NCBI GenBank assembly: GCA_001789355.1
Contig: MFZI01000004.1
Span: 1-15,423, forward strand
Reading direction: 5' to 3'
Origin: Candidatus Roizmanbacteria bacterium RIFCSPHIGHO2_01_FULL_39_8
GTDB lineage: Bacteria; Patescibacteriota; Microgenomatia; UBA1406; GWC2-37-13
Length of the DNA stretch: 15,423 nt
Position 1 is the stretch's first letter. Each line of letters opens with the position of its first letter. Shown in pieces: positions 6,628 to 13,533 of this stretch. Under the pieces are notes generated by a model that did not search any database, was not told where the DNA came from, and saw nothing but the letters and a program-made list of their open reading frames with translations. The position numbers and the translations under genes were made by a program.

Positions 6628-8156
6628 TGTATTATTTTACTACTGTTTTCATATGCTATCATTATCTTGTACTTCTCACTATGATTCTTTCAAAACAAAA
6701 GAAGAAGATACTGGCAGGAATTGGACTATTTGTATTTACGGCCGGATGTATTGCATTACTCTATTCAGTAGTAAAATCCGGATATTATTTTCAATTCAAT
6801 CCTGATGAACTCTTTAACACCAATACGGTCTACCTTATCTTGAAGGGATATCAGCCATATGTCGATTTTTATACTGTTTATTCGCCTCTTCTACACTGGT
6901 TATTGACTCCCCTGTTTCTTATTTATGGCATCACGTTCGAAGCAGTCTATGCTTCTCGGATACTCATGATTTTTTTATATATCGTCCGTTTGTTTCTCCT
7001 TTTTCTGTTGGTAAAAAGGGTTTTTAATTACCGAGCTGCTTTAATTTCTGTCCTTTTTTTCATGCTCGACCCGTTCATGGTATTTTCTGCGATGCAGATC
7101 AGGCCCGATAATCTGATGCTCGCTTTTTATACGCTCTTTCTTCTCCTTTTTTCCTATACGATAGAATCAAAATCAGCAAAGAGATGGTTTGTAAGCGGAT
7201 TGCTACTAGGTCTTACTCTTCTTATCAATATAAAAATAGTTCCCAGCGTTGGAGTCTTCGGGCTGATTTTTCTTTATATCATTATTAAAAAACGTCTCTA
7301 TCCACAGCTTTTGTTATTTGCTAATGGGTTTTGTCTCATTTTTTTAGCATTCTTCGCCTATTTTTTAATTCAAGGGTATGTAGTGGAAATGTTTTTACAC
7401 GTGTTTTTGGATCCATTCAAATTAAATAATTCGATCCCTTTTCCTACTTGGCTTGGATATTTTTACTTCAGTAATCCTACTATCTTTGGAATTGACGGAA
7501 AGCCGTTAAATTGGATGTTTGCTTGGGCGCTTCCTGTTATGGCTTTTGCTGGAGGATATCGGTCTTTGTTTGACGCTAAAAGAGAGACTGACAATGCTCA
7601 CTATTTAAAAATAATACTTTTTCTTTCCTTAGTGATTCAATGGCTCAGTATGTTATTTATTCATTCTGTTTTCATTCAGTACTACTTGCCTCTCAATTGG
7701 CTCTATGCGGTATTTGCGGCAGTTCTCGTCGACGATTTGATATTCAAAATAGACATGCCAAGAATAGTTAAGGCTGGTACAGTAGTACTGACTGTTGGTA
7801 TTGTTGCTTTTTTGATCAAAACAAGTATTACCGCCAACCTGAATCGATCCCAGTGGAGACCAGACCAACAGATACAAGAGTGGCAAGCTATTTGGAAAGA
7901 GATCCCTGAAAATAATCCGGCTTTTCCTAACGTACTCTTTCGTAAGCCGATTTACCCTGTCCTCTGGGGGAGTACATTTTCCCAGTATATGAGGGATCGC
8001 TATCCGCCGGCCTATCTTGCAATTAAAAAATACAATATCCCCATCATGTTTCTCCTCAACGACGAGTATTTTGGTTATTTAGACAAGGAATCGCAAGACT
8101 ATATCATACAACATTACAGAAGAGAAGACGGAAATATTTGGCGGAAAGTTAAATAG
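6627..8156 (+). CDS. GT-C family membrane glycosyltransferase (PMT/ArnT-like, family 39 type)
   Basis: The 509-aa protein has about ten membrane helices and a short C-terminal soluble part. After the first helix comes FQFNPDELFN with the acidic pair D60/E61, then GYQPYVDFYTVYSPLLHWL. This is the standard first outer loop of ArnT/PMT-type enzymes, which move a sugar from polyprenyl phosphate onto an extracytoplasmic acceptor. The TTG at 6627 is chosen because AAGGAG lies 8 bases upstream; an ATG at 6681 would give 491 aa. The gene shares its first base with the first base of divergent paralogue A and overlaps the end of convergent paralogue B by 8 bp (8149-8156), so it is wedged between them with no spacer. 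It lacks the six-cysteine tail and is not an obvious close relative of A-D. The GT2 product of 3829-4527 could supply its lipid-linked donor. Confidence 0.85.
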   Translation: MYYFTTVFICYHYLVLLTMILSKQKKKILAGIGLFVFTAGCIALLYSVVKSGYYFQFNPDELFNTNTVYLILKGYQPYVDFYTVYSPLLHWLLTPLFLIYGITFEAVYASRILMIFLYIVRLFLLFLLVKRVFNYRAALISVLFFMLDPFMVFSAMQIRPDNLMLAFYTLFLLLFSYTIESKSAKRWFVSGLLLGLTLLINIKIVPSVGVFGLIFLYIIIKKRLYPQLLLFANGFCLIFLAFFAYFLIQGYVVEMFLHVFLDPFKLNNSIPFPTWLGYFYFSNPTIFGIDGKPLNWMFAWALPVMAFAGGYRSLFDAKRETDNAHYLKIILFLSLVIQWLSMLFIHSVFIQYYLPLNWLYAVFAAVLVDDLIFKIDMPRIVKAGTVVLTVGIVAFLIKTSITANLNRSQWRPDQQIQEWQAIWKEIPENNPAFPNVLFRKPIYPVLWGSTFSQYMRDRYPPAYLAIKKYNIPIMFLLNDEYFGYLDKESQDYIIQHYRREDGNIWRKVK

Positions 8157-10134
8157 TTTTTTTGACTATACACAATTGATCGCTACAGAGAATCGGTTCA
8201 TAGGATGTGTTACATTTTTTTTCAATCTCCTCTAAAAGATAAGGAAAAACGGCAGGCGAACCTCGAGAAAAAGACTCATACTTTGGACACCGTTTGACTA
8301 TCGAACAATCTATGACTAATTGGGCAGGACACACTTTACCCACTCGTTTGATAGCGGGACCAATTTCACTTTGTATATCTATCGACCCAAAAACTGGATT
8401 TGCATCGAGCAGGTTTTTTTTATCGACGAGGTAGAATAAATAAGTGTCGTCAGGGGATAGGATTACGATTTCGTTTTCCTTGATTGATTTTTTGATGAGT
8501 ACAACTTCATTCTTATATTTTTCATGTAATGTCGTATCAATTTCTGACAAAAAAATATTATTTGTTAAAACTCGCTTGTATTTATCGATCAGTTTTTCTG
8601 TTATAAATTCCTTTCTTTGAAACGCAGGAAAGATAATGAAGAAGATGAACATAAAAACAAGAATTAGCAGACGCATTTTAGGTAGTTGAATCTCACTGTA
8701 TGATATGCCAATCAGTAAAAAAAGAGTAAACAGTATAAACAGGCTAACCGTAATTAATTCATGCGGCATACTTCTGCCTACAAAGTAGATTGAGGCAAAG
8801 AGAGAAAGATTGGCAGATAATAGTAACAGCTCGTGTTGATTTTTTAACCGATTCATGAACACATAGACGATTGAGACGAAGTAGATAAGAATAAATAACC
8901 AAAAGTATGTTTGTGTTTGTATCGGTATCATCAACATCCCCACAACCGCATTTTTTTTAATGCTGTAATATAACTTAAAGAAGTCGATCGGTTGTAATCC
9001 CAGAACTATGTGGACTATTTGGACTGTCCCAAGAATAACTAAGGTGCTCATTCCCAAAAACACCGCTGAGAATATAAGTTGATTTGTTTTTATCTGTTTC
9101 AGCAAAAACAAGAGAAAAAGAGTAAGGCAATATCCAAAAATGAGAGCTATCCCGGCATCAATATTCCAAAACATTAGAAATGGGGTTACTGTCAAGATGA
9201 TTCTTGAGTCAATTTTTTTCAATTTATAAAACAGCATGAGGAGCAAAAAAAGAGGTAGCCATCGTATAGGGCTTGCTTGTGGTCCGTATGTGGCTGAGAA
9301 ATAGTTAACCGTTACGATTGAAAAAAGTCCTATCAGTGAAAACGATATGGACTTACTTACTCTATAGATCAAATAAAAGCAAATAAAGTACACGGTGATA
9401 TAACAGACCCAGATGAACACGGGTAAATAGGCAAATGGGATCAGGCTAAATTTGTAGAAAAGAGTAAAAAATAAAATTGACAGAAAACCATACTGGGAGG
9501 GTATCTGGGAAAAGATGGTTTTGCCTGAAGCGATCTCATATACGGGTCCATAGAACAATGCTGCATCGATATGTGAGATTTGAAAAAAAGGATTGAAAGT
9601 GAAAAAAGCGAGCACCAGTAGAATAATGAAAAAAACAACTGATTGAAGCGTCCTTTTTCTGCTGAATAGTCGATATAAGAGTGATAGTTCAATAATCAAG
9701 CACGAGACTGTTATACAGTAGAGAATAAAAGCAATGTAATAAAGGTACCTATCCGGATTTAAAAAATAGGGATCGCTTTGACCGGCAAGCGGAAAATTAC
9801 CCAGTTTGCCAAGAAAAAGCACTGAAAGAAAGATGAAAAGTAAAACACGAATGAGTCTCGATTTGATATGAAATTGGTAGAAAATCCTAACCAATCCGAC
9901 AAAAAGAAGCGAAAGTACGATGTACAAAGAAATTTCAAACGGCTCGGGATTTCCGAGACCGGCTTGATAGAACATTACTGTTATTTTTGGGGGGAACAGA
10001 AAATACAGATACTTATTCAGATTCGTATAAAGGATGATCCAGAGATTGGTGAAAAAAAGGGCGACAATAAAATAGTCAAAGAGAGCCGATGCATGTTTCA
10101 TAAAGAGTCTTGATAGACGAATTAATATGTGCAT
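8149..10134 (-). CDS. Paralogue B: large polytopic GT-C-like membrane protein with six-cysteine C-terminal domain
   Basis: This 661-aa protein is the least insert-laden member of the A-D family. Conserved blocks are TNLWIILYTN near residue 29, ISHIDAALFYGP with the loop aspartate D190, GKTIFSQIPSQYGFL, SPIRWLPL, and VGRSMPHEL. The tail has ILSPDDTYLFYL and Cys 602, 610, 616, 641, 650 and 655 in the family spacing. The loop that carries repeat inserts in A, C and D is short here (MNRLKNQHELLLL), so B shows the probable ancestral form. ATG 10134 is preferred because it places 28 residues before TNLWII, exactly as in C; ATG 10101 is the alternative. The start overlaps the 219-aa partner gene by 59 bp, suggesting coupled translation. 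It is the last gene of the leftward operon and meets the convergent GT-C gene tail to tail. Confidence 0.8.
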   Translation of the reverse strand: MHILIRLSRLFMKHASALFDYFIVALFFTNLWIILYTNLNKYLYFLFPPKITVMFYQAGLGNPEPFEISLYIVLSLLFVGLVRIFYQFHIKSRLIRVLLFIFLSVLFLGKLGNFPLAGQSDPYFLNPDRYLYYIAFILYCITVSCLIIELSLLYRLFSRKRTLQSVVFFIILLVLAFFTFNPFFQISHIDAALFYGPVYEIASGKTIFSQIPSQYGFLSILFFTLFYKFSLIPFAYLPVFIWVCYITVYFICFYLIYRVSKSISFSLIGLFSIVTVNYFSATYGPQASPIRWLPLFLLLMLFYKLKKIDSRIILTVTPFLMFWNIDAGIALIFGYCLTLFLLFLLKQIKTNQLIFSAVFLGMSTLVILGTVQIVHIVLGLQPIDFFKLYYSIKKNAVVGMLMIPIQTQTYFWLFILIYFVSIVYVFMNRLKNQHELLLLSANLSLFASIYFVGRSMPHELITVSLFILFTLFLLIGISYSEIQLPKMRLLILVFMFIFFIIFPAFQRKEFITEKLIDKYKRVLTNNIFLSEIDTTLHEKYKNEVVLIKKSIKENEIVILSPDDTYLFYLVDKKNLLDANPVFGSIDIQSEIGPAIKRVGKVCPAQLVIDCSIVKRCPKYESFSRGSPAVFPYLLEEIEKKCNTSYEPILCSDQLCIVKKTI

Positions 10135-10735
10135 TTTCTTCAGGTATGGGAATAATTCCTCCCTGGAATGCAGAATTTCTGAAGTTGACTACTTTTTGTG
10201 CAATTTGAAGCTGACAATGGATGTGCCTTGCTGGTTTACGAATAACAATAAGGAAAAGAATAATTCCCAAAAATATAAACACAACGGCAAAAAAATTCCA
10301 TTTAAAGAACTCGGTGAAAAGAGGGTCTTTAGTCGATTCGAAAAAAACTCTTTTTATTCCTTGGATAAAGATGCTCCCCAATAAAAACGTTGCCACCAAG
10401 ATCAACCATGCATCACCCCAACTGGAGTTTTTAATATAGACAGGCTTGAATCCATAGTTGGAAGATTGAGGGGTTTTATAGGCATTTCCGTAGTCCCGAA
10501 TGATGTTGTATGCGCAGATTTTTCGCGCCTTCGCATCGTTAAAAGAATCAATCTTGTCGGTAAAGGTATAGATAAAATTCGGCCCGATTTCAAAAGAGCT
10601 TCCGTTATCGCAAGCAATTTTTGACTTGCCGTTGTCAACGAAGGAGAATGGTTGGAATATGAAAAATGCTCCCATTGAAATGGCTACTATGATGATATAG
10701 AGAACCGTTATGACTATTTTTTTTGAGCGATGCAT
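10076..10735 (-). CDS. Small three-helix membrane protein with four conserved cysteines (intact partner)
   Basis: The family is not recognised. The 219-aa product has helices at about 7-27, 110-127 and 148-166, with charges placing residues 28-109 and the C-terminus outside. The outer domain contains DSFNDAKARKICAYNIIRDY (63-82), nearly repeated in the 154-aa protein at 13054-13518. Cysteines are C42, C74, C174 and C215. The first two match the 154-aa protein (C42, C75); the last two match the 74-aa protein (C31, C72) with the same 41-residue spacing. ATG 10735 gives the same distance to the conserved FxPF (residues 27-30) as in the 154-aa protein, so the upstream GTG at 10750 is less likely. 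It overlaps the end of C by 22 bp and the start of B by 59 bp. Role is unknown; a subunit or cofactor of the adjacent GT-C-like protein is a reasonable guess. Confidence 0.75.
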   Translation of the reverse strand: MHRSKKIVITVLYIIIVAISMGAFFIFQPFSFVDNGKSKIACDNGSSFEIGPNFIYTFTDKIDSFNDAKARKICAYNIIRDYGNAYKTPQSSNYGFKPVYIKNSSWGDAWLILVATFLLGSIFIQGIKRVFFESTKDPLFTEFFKWNFFAVVFIFLGIILFLIVIRKPARHIHCQLQIAQKVVNFRNSAFQGGIIPIPEENAHINSSIKTLYETCIGSL

Positions 10736-12840
10736 AATTGACTCGTGCACTCAACTGGCGTATAGGTAATTCTACACTTCTTTTGAATTTCCGACAGAAT
10801 GGTCGAAGCCGGAAAAAAACCGCTTTGGTTGATACCGATAGATTGATCGCACTTGCCATATACACTACAGTCCACGGCAATCTTTTCCGGGCATAGACGA
10901 GTGACTTTTTTTAACGCAGCTTTAAGATCGTCTTGTGTGTCTATTCCTATGAGAGGGTCTGCATCTAAAAGATTCTTCTTTTTTATCAAATAAAATAGAT
11001 ACGTATCATCGTTTGATAAGACTACGGCGCTATCTGATTGTATAGCGCGGTTAATCATCTTCGCTTCATCTTTGTATCTTTTGCTGATAATCTCATCTGC
11101 CTCGCGCGTAAAAATTCTTCCCGCCCGAAAACGAGTATATTTTGTCGCAAGCATTTCGGTCAACGTAATTTTTCGGGAAAAAGCAGGATACATAATAAAA
11201 GTAATGCAGAGTAAAGAATACAAAACAATTTTTTTTGCTAGATCTGGCTTTGATTCGGTGATATATACACCCACAAGAATAAATACATTTAGAAGAGGGA
11301 AAATGCTGATGATAAAAAGGTTGTGTGGATGGGCACGACCAAGATAATAAATAGAGGCAAAAAGAGAAAGATTAGCTGAAAAGAGAAGAATTATATCATG
11401 TAGATTCTGCCCTGAAATTCCTTCCCGCAAGTGTTCGACAGGCGGTGAATATCGCCTGATCTGCGCGCTTGCAGGATCCCCTCCTTTCGTGTCACCTACA
11501 TGATCTGCATGCTTTATATGTTTTGTAAAGAAGTAGATAATTGAGGCGAAGTAGATAAGAGGGACGAACCAGAAATAGGTATGTGATTCGATTGGCAGCT
11601 GAGCTATCCCGAGCGAAGCGTATTTGTTTAGGGTATGAACTATCTTAAAAAGGTCGAGCCCTCTGTATCCGGTAGAATGAAGCACAATATTCATACCAAA
11701 AATAACTGCAATAAGACTCATAAACAAAAAAATAATTGAGGCTGCAGTTTTTTTAACACTTATACTTCTAGACAAAGACGATATGCCAAGCGTTGCTAAA
11801 TACGAAAGAAGAAGCGCGATCCCAGAGTCGACGAACCAAAAGCTAAAAAGGGCGATTGCAAAAATCAAACGTTTACTAGTGACGTTTTTTAGCCTATAAA
11901 GAAAGAATAACACCAAAATAAGTGGCAGCCAGCGCATGGGTCCAATTTGAGGATAGGAAGCGGGGAGGCCGGAGAGAGAAAAATAATTGAGTGTGATGAT
12001 GGAAAAAAGTCCGATCAAAGCAAGTCCGAGGGACCTACTGATTTTATGGATGAGATAAAAATACACATAGTAAAGAACAACATATAAGAACCAGACAATT
12101 GCAGGGAGCGATAAGAGTTCGAACGACTGGAATTTATACAATAATGCGAACGAAAGAATTGATAGAACTCCATGCTGTATTGGAATGTCGGTATAAATTG
12201 TTTTACCGCGGGCAATTTCCAGTATCGGACCAAAAAAAAATGAATAATCATGGCCTGAAATTGGAAAGCGGGGCTCAAAAGTGAAAAAAGCGACGATAAG
12301 GATTATGACTACAGAAAAAAGAGGATAAAAGAATCTTAGGTGTTGAAAAATTCTGGCTATGAGACAAAGTTGGATGATACAAAATACTATGGCAAAACAA
12401 TAGAGGCCAAAGATGATGGTATACATCGTCGGGTCGGATCTTGGAATGTAGGGAAAAAAATCGTTTGACAGAGGATAGGGACCCAATTTTCTTAAAAAGA
12501 GAATAAACAAAAAAAGAAATAGTAGCCATTTAAGAAGTTCTCTTGTTTGTTGTCCCCGCTTGGTAGCTAAAAAACTGAACCTGGAATATAAAAACCAAAT
12601 ACCAACGACAAGAAACGTAGTAAGAAAGAGGTAAAGGGGTATTTTAAAGGGATTGGGAAAGGCAATGTTTCGCAGCAGGTGTTCATTGACAACGGGAGGA
12701 AATAAAAAGCTTAGGTAGGTTAAGATATTGGTATAGCTGATTATCCACAGGTTTGTAACGAAAATGACCCCAATTGCACTTGTGAGAAATTTACTTAAAG
12801 ATTCATTCTGAATGACTCTTTTGAGAATTATTTTATACAT
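10714..12840 (-). CDS. Paralogue C: large polytopic GT-C-like membrane protein with six-cysteine C-terminal domain
   Basis: At 708 aa this is the longest member visible complete. It shows TNLWIISYTN at about 29-38, SGHDYSFFFGP with D198, GKTIYTDIPIQHGVL, QIGPMRWLPL, GRAHPHNLFIISIFPL, LSNDDTYLFYLI, and tail cysteines 650, 658, 664, 689, 698 and 703 in the same spacing as A and B. One loop contains the same insert as A, within a 230-bp tract identical at DNA level (11351-11580), while the rest of the gene is clearly diverged from A. ATG 12840 overlaps the 3' end of the 74-aa gene by 13 bp, and the stop overlaps the 219-aa partner gene. It is therefore embedded in a tightly coupled operon. Predicted to sit in the cytoplasmic membrane with its tail outside; the sugar and acceptor are unknown. 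Confidence 0.8.
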   Translation of the reverse strand: MYKIILKRVIQNESLSKFLTSAIGVIFVTNLWIISYTNILTYLSFLFPPVVNEHLLRNIAFPNPFKIPLYLFLTTFLVVGIWFLYSRFSFLATKRGQQTRELLKWLLFLFLFILFLRKLGPYPLSNDFFPYIPRSDPTMYTIIFGLYCFAIVFCIIQLCLIARIFQHLRFFYPLFSVVIILIVAFFTFEPRFPISGHDYSFFFGPILEIARGKTIYTDIPIQHGVLSILSFALLYKFQSFELLSLPAIVWFLYVVLYYVYFYLIHKISRSLGLALIGLFSIITLNYFSLSGLPASYPQIGPMRWLPLILVLFFLYRLKNVTSKRLIFAIALFSFWFVDSGIALLLSYLATLGISSLSRSISVKKTAASIIFLFMSLIAVIFGMNIVLHSTGYRGLDLFKIVHTLNKYASLGIAQLPIESHTYFWFVPLIYFASIIYFFTKHIKHADHVGDTKGGDPASAQIRRYSPPVEHLREGISGQNLHDIILLFSANLSLFASIYYLGRAHPHNLFIISIFPLLNVFILVGVYITESKPDLAKKIVLYSLLCITFIMYPAFSRKITLTEMLATKYTRFRAGRIFTREADEIISKRYKDEAKMINRAIQSDSAVVLSNDDTYLFYLIKKKNLLDADPLIGIDTQDDLKAALKKVTRLCPEKIAVDCSVYGKCDQSIGINQSGFFPASTILSEIQKKCRITYTPVECTSQLCIAQKK
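11351..11580. repeat. 230-bp tract in C identical to 5201-5430 in A
   Basis: This is the counterpart of the tract in paralogue A. Both edges are sharp: 11350 and 11581 differ from A. It includes the complete MITE-like insert plus flanking coding sequence, so the insert was copied as part of a longer converted segment or survived in both genes by conversion. Confidence 0.93.
11395..11504. mobile_element. MITE-like 110-bp insert with 9-bp terminal inverted repeats (copy in C)
   Basis: This copy is identical to the one in A, with the same end repeats and internal hairpin (11439-11458). It lies in the same protein loop and is read through without a stop. Confidence 0.55.
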
Positions 12841-13052
12841 GTCTGATAAATGTCCTGAATATATTTTTTAATCTCATCGTTTTCTTCGATTTCCTGTGTA
12901 GATCCGTTTTTTTTTATCGCCTCTCGGAAATTATAAAGTTTGAATTCAGTTTGCCTCCTGCAATAGACTAGCTCGATGGGTTCCTTAAGAAAGAAGAAAA
13001 ATATAAGAAAGCCAAAAAAGAAACTGATTAGAACAATGATGAACTGTCTCAT
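12828..13052 (-). CDS. C-terminal half of a split three-helix, four-cysteine membrane partner
   Basis: The 74-aa product has one strong membrane helix (about 4-22) followed by an outer tail with C31 and C72. It corresponds to the last third of the intact 219-aa protein, whose C174 and C215 have the same 41-residue spacing, and both end similarly (YQTC and YETC). The ATG at 13052 comes one base after the TAA of the 154-aa gene and in the +1 frame. No Shine-Dalgarno site is seen, so translation would depend on termination-reinitiation or a frameshift. Its end overlaps the start of C by 13 bp. Either the gene was split by an indel or the protein is made in two pieces; the preserved cysteines and open frame suggest it still functions. 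Confidence 0.7.
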   Translation of the reverse strand: MRQFIIVLISFFFGFLIFFFFLKEPIELVYCRRQTEFKLYNFREAIKKNGSTQEIEENDEIKKYIQDIYQTCIK

Positions 13053-13053
13053 A

Positions 13054-13518
13054 TTAGGTATTGATCATTGAGAATAGATAATTCCAAAAGGGTTTCCCGA
13101 ATCGATAGGGTATTTTTAGTCGTGCCTGGCTGTAGAATGCCTCAATAGCCGCTGACCCAAATAAAAAAACGAGAAATCCACCAAATAGAGCATTAAGCCA
13201 GCCTGATTCCGTACGTTTATCGGGAAGAAACGTGTAATTCACTTCTTTGGGGACTTTATACATGTTGATGTAGTCAGAAATGATGTGATAAGTACACAAC
13301 TTCCTCGCTTTCGCATCGTTGAATGAGTCTAATTTTGTTTCTATCGCATAGATTAAATTTGGGCTCGTTTCATAACGAACTTGATTGGTATGACAAAGAA
13401 TATAGGTATGGTCATTTTCGACATAGGTGAAAGGGCGAAAGAGCATAAAAGCACTTACTGTGAAAGAAAAGACCAAGCCGTAGAGTAGCACATAGAGCGT
13501 AAATAATATTTTATCCAT
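13054..13518 (-). CDS. N-terminal half of a split three-helix, four-cysteine membrane partner
   Basis: The family is not recognised. The 154-aa product has helices at about 4-24 and 107-126 and an outer domain between them with C42, C75 and the block LDSFNDAKARKLC. This aligns closely with the first two thirds of the 219-aa protein, including identical spacing from start to FRPF (27-30) and to the first cysteine. It ends at TAA (13054-13056), shortly before where the third helix of the intact homologue begins. The ATG at 13518 has a good Shine-Dalgarno site (GAGAGG, 13528-13533) overlapping the stop codon of D, so the two are probably translationally linked. It likely acts with the 74-aa protein beside the GT-C-like proteins C or D. 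Confidence 0.72.
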   Translation of the reverse strand: MDKILFTLYVLLYGLVFSFTVSAFMLFRPFTYVENDHTYILCHTNQVRYETSPNLIYAIETKLDSFNDAKARKLCTYHIISDYINMYKVPKEVNYTFLPDKRTESGWLNALFGGFLVFLFGSAAIEAFYSQARLKIPYRFGKPFWNYLFSMINT

Positions 13519-13527
13519 AAAAAATTT

Positions 13528-13533
13528 CCTCTC
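13528..13533 (-). promoter_or_regulatory. Shine-Dalgarno site for the 154-aa partner gene
   Basis: GAGAGG on the minus strand lies 9 bases before the ATG at 13518 and touches the TAG of paralogue D. It is one of the few clear ribosome-binding sites in this operon. Confidence 0.6.

Noticed and set aside
10748..10750. GTG start for the 219-aa partner
   Set aside because: ATG 10735 gives exactly the same N-terminal length as the 154-aa homologue.
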